This document shows positions 1 to 12,109 of a stretch of 64,000 bases of DNA, piece after piece. The notes beneath the pieces are model-generated. The model made no database searches. It was not told where the DNA came from and saw only the letters and a list, made by a program, of their open reading frames with translations. Origin of the DNA: Glandiceps talaboti (Eukaryota > Hemichordata > Enteropneusta > Spengelidae); contig NC_135565.1 of NCBI RefSeq assembly GCF_964340395.1, positions 92,501 to 156,500 on the forward strand, in the 5' to 3' direction. Position 1 is the first letter of the stretch. Every line of letters starts with the position of its first letter. Position numbers and translations under genes: made by a program.

Positions 1-480
1 TTAGGGTTTTGGGGAAAAGCAATTCACTGATTACATGATCCTTTCGATCCAAGGTCAAGGTCATTGTCAAACTTCAAAAGGTCATCTTAATTTTTTGTAA
101 TTATTAAAATACCGTCGGAATCTTTTATATAGTTAACATCAGACACGATCTTTACACATGAAAATCGCTCAGAAAATAGCAAATTATATAGTCTTTCAGG
201 AAAAATACAACAAAGGCATATGCTGAGCTGCTTTTATTACAAACTTCTGTTACTAAGACAACTGCTATCAAGATCACCAAAATATGAAGGTACTGAATAT
301 CGTAGCATACCGAAGTGCTACAGATATGATGCAAGTGTCTATACCGGTATATTGGTTTTAAGGGACGGGCAACACACTTATCACATGATCTTTTCGATCC
401 AAGGTCAAGGTCATAGTCTATTTACAAGGTCACCTCAATTTTTCACTTTTATCGAAACACCCACATAGGTTTTTTGCTAT
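1..480 (+). repeat. Dispersed repeat X, two forward copies
   Basis: Two diverged copies of one unit lie at about 1-90 and 340-460. Both contain 'catgatc', a 'tttcgatcc' block and AAGGTCAAGGTCA (51-63 and 401-413). Reverse-complement copies occur at about 2690-3240. No protein similarity is visible and the short open frames across it look incidental. Confidence 0.65.
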
Positions 481-1280
481 AAACTACTGAAGACATCAGA
501 TAGCAAATCGATAGCAAATTATATAATCTGTCATAAATTTTGTAGCAAAAGCATATTCAGGGTCGGCTTGCTATGGGGTAAGGGAATTGTCTAGAAAGGG
601 GTTCTGAAAAGGAATGACGCCTGTACAACCAAGTACTATAAAGATAGCTACTCCTACTTTATTGACATCCAACAAAAAACTACAGATCACACAGAAATGA
701 AGATTTTCCTACATTCCATACATATTTGCTCGTTTTTAATATTTACCTTCATTTGATTGGTCAATGAGGAAAATATGGGATTGGTTAGTAGAGATTGTTT
801 AGACTTGAGATTAACTAATTTGACGTAACCTGATTGGTTATGTAAATACAGAATTAATTAAAAAAATGAAAATGGTGTATTTCTCAAGGTCTCAAAGCTC
901 TACTGGCAACTCACTGAATACATACGGTTTCAGTCAAAATGTGATCACATCGCATTTTGAGGCTTTACATGTATAGTGTTAAAGGAATTTTGACAATGCT
1001 TCTCCTGCTGTTGCTTCTAGATAGTATATGTGGTGTCCATCGATTTTAGTCTATTAAAGGACGTTGTTTTCATATTTTATTTCTTACTACAGATATTTCA
1101 GACGGATTATGCACGAGAAATCATTCATCTTTCTGATTAGTTACATTTCTTTAATTTTTTTTTGGGGGGGGAACTTTTGTGTGGGAATGAATGCTAACCC
1201 TTTACCAAGTGATTTTACTTTATATTAAAGCTATTTCATTATTGGTAAGACGACATGTTATTGACAATTTGAATATTCAT
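481..1280. other. No recognisable gene
   Basis: AT-rich DNA with no convincing coding signal, plus a poly-T/poly-G run at about 1153-1170. It may include the degraded upstream part of the LINE that follows. Confidence 0.5.
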
Positions 1281-1770
1281 GGTACAGATACCGGTACAGT
1301 CAATATTCTAAAATTCCTGGTTATTCATTTTTCACATCGACTGTCTTTGCAAACAAATACTGAACACCTCGTAAAGAAAACACAACATCATCTTTATTTT
1401 CTGAGACGTTTAAAGAAATTTGAAATGAGTCGTGGTTGTATTTTAGTCATTTCTTACCGCACTGTCATAGAGAGTCTGGTTTAACAACATCACCTACGAT
1501 GAGTTATTGCACTTGAGAGAGTCGTCCGGACAGCACAGAGAATCATCGGTACAGAATCACCATTCTTACAATCAATATATCAAGTGATTCCAGATCCATT
1601 CGCAACGCTACATCCATCATTAAGGATTCCAGTCATTAAGCACATACACTTTCTGAACTGTTACCCTCAGGTAGGCGGTACAAGAGTATCAAAACGAAAT
1701 CAGAACGTCTTAGAAAGAGCTTTCATCCATCTGCAATTCGCATTTTTAACCAGTCCTAGGATATTTTACC
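1281..1770 (+). pseudogene. 3' remnant of a non-LTR retrotransposon (LINE) reverse-transcriptase ORF
   Basis: One frame reads from about 1290 to 1770 with internal stops at 1482 and 1500. It carries blocks typical of the C-terminus of Rex/RTE-like animal LINE polymerases: NTEHLVKKTQHHLYFLRRLK, then after the stops RVVRTAQRIIGT, then a degenerate region matching the usual 'LLPSGRRYRSIRARTNRL' area. In active relatives this region lies after the RT catalytic core. The catalytic core itself is not present, so this is a 5'-truncated, decayed copy. The assignment rests on remembered family motifs, not on a search. The exact clade is uncertain. Confidence 0.7.
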
Positions 1771-2690
1771 ATTTGTTTTAGTTTCATGTTATTTGTCTCT
1801 GCATTTGTATCTTTAGCATCATGTATATTTATTTTAATTTGTTTGATGTGTTACAGTAATTTTAGCTCTTGCTTTTATATTTCAGTTGCACTTTCCTTCC
1901 AATGTTTTATCAATTATTGTTTTCTTTCCAATCTTTAGTTTTCAATTTTATTTACTTCTTTTTATGAGTGCACGTGGAAAGCCAATTTCTAATGCAATTT
2001 AAGCAAATGGCAATACAGTTATATATCATTCTATTGTATTATCATTATCAATTTTGTTTTTTTTTGTTCCACCAAGCAAATATCTTTGTCAATTTTGAAA
2101 ATTCTGTCAGTTGTGTTTAGTAGATTTCTTCCCTTGCAGTAATAAATCGTTTCTGAGATATGTTTGTTTCTTTATTTACCCATTTACTGGGTGATCGATT
2201 TCAAGTTTGGTTGTGATTCCTCTTCTACGTTGACTTTGTAGCCGTTTACAACGATATCCGATAAGATTCGTGATGTACCTTCCTCAGCGGTGACATGCCA
2301 GTACTAAGCATTTTCATATTACTGTACGAACCCCCCCCCCCCCCCTTTGAAACCCCTGCCCTCAGGTTTGACTTTGACCTTATACGTAAAATATCACGTA
2401 ACCAATGTGTAGCCCATCCCTCAAAACCAGTGTAATGACAATTGCACCATACTCATAGCTCTTTCAGACACCAAGATATACAACATTAAACTACTTGAGA
2501 ATTATTCAAGCTATCAAAAAACTTGACGCGCTAACATCATTTAGTTGACCTGGTAATTTCATTTGTGTAATTTCAAAGCAACGTCCAACATATTTTTGTC
2601 AAAATCTTTCTATTATGACTTTTCTGTAGCATATAACATTGTTATAATTGTATTTATTGTTACAGTAATGTTTCAGTGATTTGTTGATAA
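1771..2690. other. AT-rich non-coding stretch
   Basis: T-rich DNA follows the LINE remnant and could be its 3' UTR up to an AATAAA near 2140. A C homopolymer lies at about 2331-2345. No gene seen. Confidence 0.45.
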
Positions 2691-3240
2691 AAACTAAAAA
2701 ATTACCATGACCTTGAATTTTTGGCTATGATCTTGGCCGCGCCTTGGATCAAAAAGATCATGTGTTCAGTGAGTTGCCCATCTCCTAAAACCCATGTACA
2801 GACACTTTGATCAAATCTATAGCACTTGGGGACCTTGAGATCTTCAGTATTGTCGTATTTTTCACAATTGTGGATCTTGATATCAGTTGTCTTGGTAACA
2901 GGATTTTGTAATAAGGCTTTTACTGTATTTTTCCTGAAAGACTATATCATTTGCTATTTTGATGACTGATTTTCAGCAATAACAACTATGTCTAACGTTT
3001 GTTATATAAAACTTTCCGCCAGAGGTTTAATAAAAATATAGAAAAAAATAAGATGACCTTGAATTTTCACTATGAAGTTGACCTTTGATCAGAAAGGTCA
3101 TATGATCAATAAGTTGCCCGTCTCCTCAAACATTTATACACATACTTTGATTATGATTATAGCACTTCTGGAGCCTGATATATGACATTTTTTTAACGTT
3201 TAGCATCCTTCAAAATTATGTCACAGTTACCATGGAAACT
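2690..3240 (-). repeat. Dispersed repeat X, two reverse copies
   Basis: Reverse complements of the unit at 1-480: 'catgaccttgaatttt' and 'gatcatgtgttcagtgag' type blocks appear at about 2705-2800 and 3054-3140. Together with the forward copies they bracket the dead LINE in inverted orientation. Confidence 0.6.
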
Positions 3241-4570
3241 GCCTCCTGTGAGTTTGCGCAAGAGAGTCTAGAGGGGCAACATCAGTTTTCTGAAGGCCCA
3301 GATATCACTCTAACCAAATATGGTGTCAAAAATTGTACTCCAAACCGTGTAAGGTAACTCCTGTTTTAAGCCAATTTTGGACCTTGGCGTCCTGACTAAT
3401 TCCTCCAAAAATCTTAAACAATATTCTGTTTGGCAATTTTGGTGAAATTACATCAAATATTGGTAAGGAAGCATTGGAGTCGATCACTGATGTACAAATA
3501 GTGAAGCCGGTGATAGATAGATGATCCACTCCACTAGCGCAAAATACAATTATGAATAGTTGTAAGCTAACTGTATCAAATGCCTAGATAGAACAAGAGA
3601 AAGTGTTTCCAATTCGTGATTTTTGACGATTTTAGTGCTACAAAGACCTGTTTTACGCCTGTTTCATGATGTCTTTACATAGTTGTTGTTGTTCGATTGT
3701 AGCATGCATGGATGCCATTCATCATGGCAGGTACTCAACATATGTATACAACCTCATTCTCCAAAACGTCTGTTGCATAGTCAAATTATCATGAATTTTA
3801 TTAAATGCCAACCCTTTACAGTAATTTTGTGTTGCATGTTTTCTAGTTTTGTGTGTTTTGTGCGACTCAAAGAATGCATGTATGTGGAAGGAGCTAGAGA
3901 TCTACATGTCATTGAACATACTGAAATCAATCTGCCATACATGTATGTGGAAGGAGCTAGAGATCTACATGAACATACTGAAATCAATCTGCCATACATG
4001 TGATGAGGCCTTACCATACATTGAGATTTACAACAAACAGTGATTTATTTTCAGTATACTGTCCCTTACTCTTTCTAAAAATGTCCAAAATATTGATTGC
4101 AAACATATTTTATCACTTCAAGAGGTATATAATAAAACCTTTACCTAGATATGGGTTTTACGGAACTTGGTCATATGGCTTATTGGCTCTCCTAAAGTTG
4201 GCCCTTCCGCCACACAACGATGGTCTGCAAAACCCATATCTAGGCCGTAAACATTATTTTTGCATGTGGTCAACTATATATTTGTCAAAGACATAACTAT
4301 CAGATGTTGATAGCATTCATAGGTACATACACATTACACTTGGTCAGAAATGTGTGATCAACTGTAAATCACTACCACCAAGCATGTAACAATAATAACA
4401 ACACCAGCAAATACAAGAACAATAACACAGTAGTTTGACTAAAACCATAACACCCATTATAATGACAAAATATCTATAACTGTTTACGAATTGAAATATC
4501 ATCAATATGCCAAAAAAACAAAAATATATGTTAAAAATGCTTTAATATGTGGATAGGCTTTAATTTAGGA
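3241..4570. other. No recognisable gene, one short tandem duplication
   Basis: No coding region is supported. Around 3877-4000 a unit of about 60 bp ('tgtggaaggagctagagatc' and following) is present twice in direct orientation, with one 6-bp gap between copies. The rest is AT-rich unique-looking DNA. Confidence 0.5.
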
Positions 4571-4571
4571 A

Positions 4572-4719
4572 AACCAGTGTCTTGGTTTCTAGGCTATGAT
4601 GGTGTTTTCAGTTTATCATCATATCCATTACAGTGTCTTGGTTTCTAGGCTATGATGGTGTTTTCAGTTATCATCATATCCATTACAGTGTCTTGGTTTC
4701 TAGGCTATGATGGTGTTTT
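4572..4719. repeat. 56-57-bp minisatellite, left fragment
   Basis: Three units of the repeat containing 'gtgtcttggtttctaggc' precede element C1. The same unit resumes at 7204, so the two parts were once one array. Confidence 0.9.
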
Positions 4720-7203
4720 TAGCTCCGCTGTCAGCGAAAGCTGAAAGCGTAGCTTTAGGTATAGGTGGGTATTGAGGTATAGAGAGTAGAGTGAATCATA
4801 GGTGTCCGTCAAACTTTTATATTTTTACTATCTACTCCATAAGTGACAGTCGGAATTCTTCGATATTTGGTGTGCATGTTCCCTGGGGGGAGGCTATTCA
4901 GATTTGTTCATGCCAAGTTGATCTGTGCCATTTTCAATTTTTTATGATTTTTTTTCATAAAATGTCATTTTCATCAACTCCTTGAAAACCTCTTATTAGA
5001 TTGCTTTGATATCTGGCGTGTTGATGCGCAGGGGGTAGCTTACTCAGATTTGTTAATTTCAAGTCAGCACATCCTCATTTTTATTTTTTATGATTTTTTT
5101 TTTGTAATTTGAAAAAAAAATGAATATGTTAATGAGCATAATGACCGACGCCATATTGGAAATCAGTCGACGAGACTTTAAGTAAACTGCCACTTTTCAA
5201 AAGACACTATTGACGTCAAACAAGCAATGTAATATGTGCTATAGTCATAATTCTACGCATTGGGCGCCCAAATGACAAGCGTTTGTTCGAAACAGGGTTG
5301 TAAACTTCAAATCCAATTCTGCACCCTTCTACATTATCAGCCAATCCGCAACATCCTCATTTGCATACTCTATCCTGATTCGACCAGAAGCTGAAGGTGA
5401 CCTCATTCGACCGAGCGATTTTCCACAGCAAGTATCTTGAGTATCAACACAGGACGTTCTTAGTACTCACTAAAATCACACTTCAGACCCACTATAAAAG
5501 TGTGATGTTTTCAGATAACATGTAACTTGTGGTTAATTCTATATTGTCGTGCAATTTGGAATGACAGTGAACCAGAATTCAGACAACTTGCGTAAGGAAG
5601 GGCATGCCAGGCATGCGGCCGCGGTTGAAGTTTAAATATGGCCGACAGTTCACATGTAAAGTTAAACGACATGAACGTGTCTTGCCTTTCCAAAATGCAA
5701 ATATTTGGCAAGTAAAAATAATTAAAATAATTACAACTTTAATTTGGCTTCAGACTTTGCATTAGGTTTTGCGTATCTTTCCCCGTTTTACATGTAAATC
5801 CGAAAAGGTTCTCTCTCATCATGTCATCAGTGTCAGTGATCATACCGCGCGGGGTAGTCCTCGGGTGCACGAGTCTGTATTACTGACTTGACTCTAAACA
5901 CCGGAGGGGGAGGGACAATTGTCAGAATCGAGTCCCGAATTCCTCCGTATGCAAGCAGGACTACGTGCGGGGCTGCTTTGAGTACGAGCGAAGTGAGGCA
6001 TGTTGAGGTACTTTGTTGAGAATTATAAATATTGCGAAATGTCAAGTACAAGGTTTAAATACAATGGAATGATGAAAAAAATGGCAGAGTCTGCTGACAG
6101 ACAGGCGCCGGTCACAAAAAACACTCTGAATTAAAATATCAGACGATGTACATGCATGTATTAATCGCCGACAATCCACCCGTATGCACGAGGGACTAAC
6201 CCGGAAGCAAGTCGTTGTCAGCCATACGTTACAGTGGTAACATCGTCCGAGAAATCGCTGCGTTCAGAGTGTCACTGTCATTATTCACAGAATTGTTGTT
6301 TTCGAGTGAAAACCCGTCTTGAATTGTATAACTCTAACAAATGAAGACATGTCAAGTTATATTTTGAAAGTTGTATCGCTAGTTTGAGACGATTTTCTCA
6401 CGTACTATAGTACTATCGAGGCTTACTTGGAAGTAGTAGGACCTTCCAGTTCATCGGGAAGTTTAGCCAGTCCGATAATTCTTTCTGGTTTAGTTTACAA
6501 CACTTTTGATCACGCAGATTTTGTTGTTGTGATGAAAAGAAATTAAAAAAAGATCATTTCAACCATTTCGTTGTGTTTTCTTTGTGAAAGGTAACCGAAC
6601 ATGAACGAGTGTTACCACTGTAACGTATGGCTGAGAATGACTCTCTTCCGGGTACTTGAGATTGTCGCCGTACGGAAACTAAGATGGCGATTAATACATT
6701 TCTTCCCTATATATATCTACCACAACTAGAACAAGTTGAATGTTGTTGACTTTGTAAATTTGTTAGAAAATTGAAATTCAAATTGCCTCAAAATTATTTT
6801 AGATCCCTAGTTTATTTCATTCTTCATTAAAATTTTCCAGGGTTACAGCTGTAAGACACTGGAATTACTTATAGCCAACCTCAAAATCCTCTTTTTTTCT
6901 TTTTCTTGTGTGCATTTCCCAGTCATTTTTTTCTGAGATTTTGTGCAATTTTTCATAACAGTAGATTTTTGTTATAAAATGGTGACTATGGTATAAAAGT
7001 ACAATACATTACCAACTTCTGTGTAAAATGTGTTTTATAGTGAGACATCATATGAAACCACTAACCACTTTATTGCATCGCTAAAACAAAACTGCATAGT
7101 GACTCGAAGAGCTGAAGACCTGAACCACTTCTACATGTCACCAAAATAAAAAATTAAATTAAAAAAAAAACAGCGGCGCTATTCTGACCGATAGGTCGCT
7201 TGT
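4719..7203 (+). mobile_element. Family C element, copy 1 (Helentron-like, non-autonomous)
   Basis: A 2.5-kb segment whose reverse-complement copy is at 46852-49204. It starts TTAGCTCCGCTG (4719-4730). Near the other end is the complement CAGCGGCGCTA (7171-7181; one mismatch here, perfect in copy 2), then a hairpin GACC-GATA-GGTC (7186-7197), then GCTTGT. It interrupts a minisatellite: left flank 'ggtgttt', right flank 'tcagtttatc', restoring the unit 'ggtgttttcagttt' without a duplication. It has no long ORF, so it would depend on enzymes supplied elsewhere. The subterminal repeats plus terminal hairpin match Helentron-type elements; that class is an inference. Confidence 0.75.
6155..6705. 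repeat. Internal foldback inside family C
   Basis: Long imperfect inverted repeat. The left arm begins 'atgtattaatcgcc' and includes AGCCATACGTTACAGTGG; the right arm holds CCACTGTAACGTATGGCT and ends 'ggcgattaatacat'. The arms extend about 90 bp with several mismatches. Also present in copy C2, so it predates the copies' separation. It may be an older MITE captured by C. Confidence 0.7.
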
Positions 7204-8171
7204 CAGTTTATCATCATATCCATTACAGTGTCTTGGTTTCTAGGCTATGATGGTGTTTTCAGTTTATCATCATATCCATTACAGTGTCTTGGTTTCTAGG
7301 CTATGATGGTGTTTTCAGTTTATCATCATATCCATTACAGTGTCTTGGTTTCTAGGCTATGATGGTGTTTTCAGTTTATCATCATATCCATTACAGTGTC
7401 TTGGTTTCTAGGCTATGATGGTGTTTTCAGTTATCATCATATCCATTACAGTGTCTTGGTTTCTAGGCTATGATGGTGTTTTCAGTTTATCATCATATCC
7501 ATTACAGTGTCTTGGTTTCTAGGCTATGATGGTGTTTTCAGTTTATCATCATATCCATTACAGTGTCTTGGTTTCTAGGCTATGATGGTGTTTTCAGTTA
7601 TCATCATATCCATTACAGTGTCTTGGTTTCTAGGCTATGATGGTGTTTTCAGTTTATCATCATATTCATTACAGTGTCTTGGTTTCTAGGCTATGATGGT
7701 GTTTTCAGTTTATCACCATATCCATTACAGTGTCTTGGTTTCTAGGCTATGATGGTGTTTTCAGTTTATCACCATATTCATTACAGTGTCTTGGTTTCTA
7801 GGCTATGATGGTGTTTTCAGTTATCATCATATCCATTACAGTGTCTTGGTTTCTAGGCTATGATGGTGTTTTCAGTTTATCATCATATCCATTACAGTGT
7901 CTTGGTTTCTAGGCTATGATGGTGTTTTCAGTTATCATCATATCCATTACAGTGTCTTGGTTTCTAGGCTATGATGGTGTTTTCAGTTTATCATCATATC
8001 CATTACAGTGTCTTGGTTTCTAGGCTATGATGGTGTTTTCAGTTATCATCATATCCATTACAGTGTCTTGGTTTCTAGGCTATGACGGTGTTTTCAGTTT
8101 ATCATCATATCCATTACAGTGTCTTGGTTTCTAGGCTATGATGGTGTTTTCAGTTTATCATCATATCCATT
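7204..8171. repeat. 56-57-bp minisatellite, main array
   Basis: About 17 units of 56 or 57 bp, differing mainly by one T in 'cagtt(t)atc'. Every unit contains 'gtcttggtttctag', a pyrimidine-rich stretch ending in AG that resembles a splice acceptor. Ends about 95 bp before exon 1. Confidence 0.95.
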
Positions 8172-8265
8172 GTTTGTGGTTTGCAAGGCCAGGGTAGTTA
8201 CAATAGTTAATTGTATATGAGGTGTTTGGGTGAAATTATTTCTGTTTTCTGCTGATTATTCCAAG

Positions 8266-8352
8266 GTGTTAAAGGCAGTTGGATTTGATGGCGACATTGC
8301 AGAATTTTTTCAATTCTTGAGAACTGATGAACAGTTTTACTTCACCACACAG
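8266..8352 (+). CDS. DUF885-family protein, exon 1 of those visible
   Basis: Encodes 29 residues (VLKAVGFDGDIAEFFQFLRT...). This matches the part of DUF885 proteins that reads 'VGF.G....F...LRTD..FYF', upstream of the metal-binding motif. The acceptor is 'gattattccaag' with a pyrimidine-rich tract before it; the donor is CAG|gtaaat. Both ends are in phase 0. The exon's 5' boundary is the least certain of the set because the protein context upstream is not in view. The family is a predicted metallopeptidase-like fold found in bacteria and many animals; the substrate is not known to me. Earlier exons should supply roughly 250 N-terminal residues. Confidence 0.8.
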
Positions 8353-8724
8353 GTAAATTTAAATGTTTGAAATTTATTTGTCTCCAAACTTTAGAGCACA
8401 CAATATAATCAATGTTATAATTAGTTTTCAATTTTGTGACTTAATATTCCAATAAAATACCAATGAGTTTCTTGACTAAATGTCAAACTTATATTGATCT
8501 CTGGGAGACTTTCAAGTCTTAGATGTCACTATATTATTTGTTACTTAATACGTAATTTGTGTAATGTTTGTTGACAATTCCAATATCAGAAGTATTCACA
8601 ATTGAAAACACTATTATACCAAATAATACCTTCAAAACACAAGATATGTTCCAATTTAGAACTTGTACTGCTTAGATTCCACAAATTTAGATAAATTTAC
8701 ATATATTATACATGCTTTCAACAG

Positions 8725-8816
8725 GAGGATTTGCTTGCCAGCTATCATGATGTCTTAACAACTATAAGGAAAGAGCTACCAAAGTATTTCAAGAACATCC
8801 CAAATGTGGAGTTAAG
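8725..8816 (+). CDS. DUF885-family protein, exon 2
   Basis: Encodes EDLLASYHDVLTTIRKELPK and then YFKNIPNVEL plus two bases of an Arg codon. It fits the family's helical segment before 'P.VEVRPVP'. The acceptor is 'ctttcaacag'; the donor is AAG|gtttgt, phase 2. The last 12 bases of the exon and the first bases of the intron are the founder-like unit of the minisatellite at 8805-10733, so many donor look-alikes (AAG|gttggt) follow. Reading past the donor stays open for about 75 nt. Confidence 0.85.
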
Positions 8817-10733
8817 GTTTGTCAAATTTGTTGTGGAGCTAAGGTTGGTCAAACTTATTGTGGAGCTAAGGTTGGTCAAACTCTTATTGTGGTGCTAAGG
8901 TTGGTCAAACTTATTGTGGAGCTAAGGTTGGTCAAACTCTTATTGTGGTGCTAAGGTTGGTCATATTTATTGTGGAGTTAAGGTTGGTCAAACTCTTATT
9001 GTGGTGCTAAGGTTGGTCAAACTCTTATTGTGGAGCTAAGGTTGGTCAAATATATTGTGGAGCTAAGGTTGGTCAAACTCTTATTGTGGTGCTAAGGTTG
9101 GTCAAACTCTTATTGTGGTGCTAAGGTTGGTCATATTTATTGTGGAGCTAAGGTTGGTCAAACTCTTATTGTGGAGTTAAGGTTGGTCAAACTCTTATTG
9201 TGGAGCTAAGGTTGGTCAAACTTATTGTGGAGCTAAGGTTGGTCAAATATATTGTGGAGTTAAGGTTGGTCAAATATATTGTGGAGTTAAGGTTGGTCAT
9301 ATTTATTGTGGTGCTAAGGTTGGTCAAACTTATTGTGGAGCTAAGGTTGGTCAAATATATTGTGGAGCTAAGGTTGGTCAAATATATTGTGGAGCTAAGG
9401 TTGGTCAAACTCTTATTGTGGAGCTAAGGTTGGTCAAATATATTGTGGAGCTAAGGTTGGTCAAACTCTTATTGTGGAGCTAAGGTTGGTCATATTTATT
9501 GTGGAGCTAAGGTTGGTCAAACTTATTGTGGAGCTAAGGTTGGTCAAATATATTGTGGAGCTAAGGTTGGTCAAATATATTGTGGAGCTAAGGTTGGTCA
9601 AACTTATTGTGGAGCTAAGGTTGGTCAAATATATTGTGGAGTTAAGGTTGGTCATATTTATTGTGGAGCTAAGGTTGGTCAAACTCTTATTGTGGAGCTA
9701 AGGTTGGTCAAACTCTTATTGTGGAGCTAAGGTTGGTCAAACTTATTGTGGTGCTAAGGTTGGTCAAACTCTTATTGTGGTGCTAAGGTTGGTCAAACTC
9801 TTATTGTGGTGCTAAGGTTGGTCAAACTCTTATTGTGGAGCTAAGGTTGGTCAAACTCTTATTGTGGTGCTAAGGTTGGTCAAACTCTTATTGTGGTGCT
9901 AAGGTTGGTCAAACTCTTATTGTGGAGCTAAGGTTGGTCAAACTCTTATTGTGGTGCTAAGGTTGGTCAAACTCTTATTGTGGTGCTAAGGTTGGTCAAA
10001 CTTATTGTGGAGCTAAGGTTGGTCAAACTCTTATTGTGGTGCTAAGGTTGGTCAAACTTATTGTGGAGTTAAGGTTGGTCAAACTTATTGTGGAGCTAAG
10101 GTTGGTCAAATATATTGTGGAGCTAAGGTTGGTCAAACTTATTGTGGAGCTAAGGTTGGTCAAATATATTGTGGAGCTAAGGTTGGTCAAACTCTTATTG
10201 TGGAGCTAAGGTTGGTCAAATATATTGTGGAGTTAAGGTTGGTCAAACTTATTGTGGAGTTAAGGTTGGTCAAACTTATTGTGGAGCTAAGGTTGGTCAA
10301 ACTTATTGTGGAGCTAAGGTTGGTCAAATATATTGTGGAGCTAAGGTTGGTCAAACTCTTATTGTGGAGCTAAGGTTGGTCAAACTCTTATTGTGGAGCT
10401 AAGGTTGGTCAAACTTATTGTGGTGCTAAGGTTGGTCAAACTCTTATTGTGGTGCTAAGGTTGGTCAAACTCTTATTGTGGTGCTAAGGTTGGTCAAACT
10501 CTTATTGTGGAGCTAAGGTTGGTCAAACTCTTATTGTGGTGCTAAGGTTGGTCAAACTCTTATTGTGGTGCTAAGGTTGGTCAAACTTATTGTGGAGCTA
10601 AGGTTGGTCAAACTCTTATTGTGGTGCTAAGGTTGGTCAAACTTATTGTGGAGCTAAGGTTGGTCAAACTCTTATTGTGGTGCTAAGGTTGGTCAAACTC
10701 TTATTGTGGAGCTAAGGTTGGTCAAACTCTTAT
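8805..10733 (+). repeat. 27/29-bp minisatellite carrying copies of the exon 2 splice donor
   Basis: About 68 units of 'gtggagctaaggttggtcaa' plus a 7-9-bp tail (acttatt, atatatt or actcttatt). The first units overlap the exon 2 end, where 'gtggagttaag|gtttgtcaa' is the same sequence as the unit. Runs of 27-bp units stay open as VELRLVK(L/Y)I; 29-bp units break the frame. A block of about 0.67 kb appears duplicated within it (about 9665-10020 against 10340-10690). Confidence 0.95.
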
Positions 10734-10975
10734 TTCACTGCAGGGTAATGTAACGTGTTGTGAATGAAGAATTGATAGGTAACCTGTGTCAAACAGACAG
10801 CAGACAGAACACTACATACTTTTGCAACTATACATGTACCTATTAGCTCATGGTGGCCATGTTTTTTAAAATTGAGTTCCTAAACTTTGAAATTCTCCTT
10901 CTCTCATCTCTCCTTCTCTGTATCTATTTCTGTTGTGTTTGGCTGTGTGTCTGTCTGTTTCTCTTCTGTCTGCCT

Positions 10976-11098
<123 letters not shown>

Positions 11099-11104
11099 GC
11101 ATTG

Positions 11105-12109
11105 TTAGTCCCCGTCCAGCGAAGTCCGAGACGGGGACTTATGGATTGGGTTCCAGCCGTCCGTGTGCCCATCCGTCTGTCCGTCCAGAGCTGTTGCTTG
11201 GAGATATCTGGACCAATTTTTTTCAAACTTGGTACAGGGGCAATATACAATGGCATACATATGCACGTCTATTTGTTTCATGGTACGATCCAAATAGGCC
11301 GCCTAGCAGCCATTTTGTTTGCAAATTTTCCCTGTCTAAAGCCATAACTCAGACATGCATGCTTGAACAGATCTCATTCAAAGTTGGTCTTAGGACAGTG
11401 TTCTATGACAAACATGTGGATATGCATTTTCATTGTGATCCGATCCAATATGGCTGCCTGGCAGCCATTTAGTTTGCAAACTTTTCATGTCCAATGCCAT
11501 AACTCAGACATGCTTGAACAGATCTCATTCAAAGTTTGTATTAGCACAGTGTTCTATGACATACATGTGCATATCCATTTTCGTCGTGATATGATCCAAT
11601 ATGGCTGCCTGGCAGCCATTTTGTTTGCGAACTTTCCATGTCCAAAGCCATATATAACTCAGACATGCTTGAAGAGATCTCATTCAAAGTTGGTATTAGG
11701 ACAGTGTTCTATGACATACATGTGCATATCCATTTTCGTCGTGATACGATCCAATATGGCTGCCTGGCAGCCATTTTGTTTGCCAACTTTCCATGTCCAA
11801 AGCCATAACACAGACATGTTTGAACAGGTCCCCCCCCCCCCATACCCGACCCATCCTTTATTGTTGAATGGTTTATTCCATGATGTCATCTTGAAGAGTA
11901 GACATGTCCCATGTCCAACGAGGAGACACAACATGGGTAGACATGTTCCCTGTCCAACGAGCAGACACAACATATCTAAGTCTGTTTGATTTAGGTTCAC
12001 AAGTGTTGTTGCGTGATCAGAGTAGTGACATCAAGAAAATGACAACATAAACTGCCAGTTCCTTAAAACCCAATCATAGCAGGGACTATGACTATTCTCA
12101 ATGACTTGT
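11105..12109 (+). mobile_element. Family D element, copy 1 (Helentron-like)
   Basis: Starts TTAGTCCCCG with a foldback GTCCCCG...CGGGGAC, then about 155-bp modules repeated three to four times ('ctcagacatgcttgaacag'; each with the palindrome GGCTGCCTGGCAGCC). Ends with CAGGGACTA (12080-12088), a small hairpin ATTCTCAATGA and CTTGTT. A fuller copy is at 49431-50473. Long open frames through the modules have no domain and are not conserved as protein. Confidence 0.7.

Noticed and set aside
9200-9701. Open frames of VELRLVK(L/Y)I repeats as a repeat protein
   Set aside because: They result from runs of 27-bp units; 29-bp units break them, and most of the array is not open. Only the first few units join exon 2 in frame.
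11363-11989. 208-codon open frame through family D modules
   Set aside because: The same modules at 27640 and 49650 do not preserve a common long frame, and there is no domain. It is a module-length artefact.
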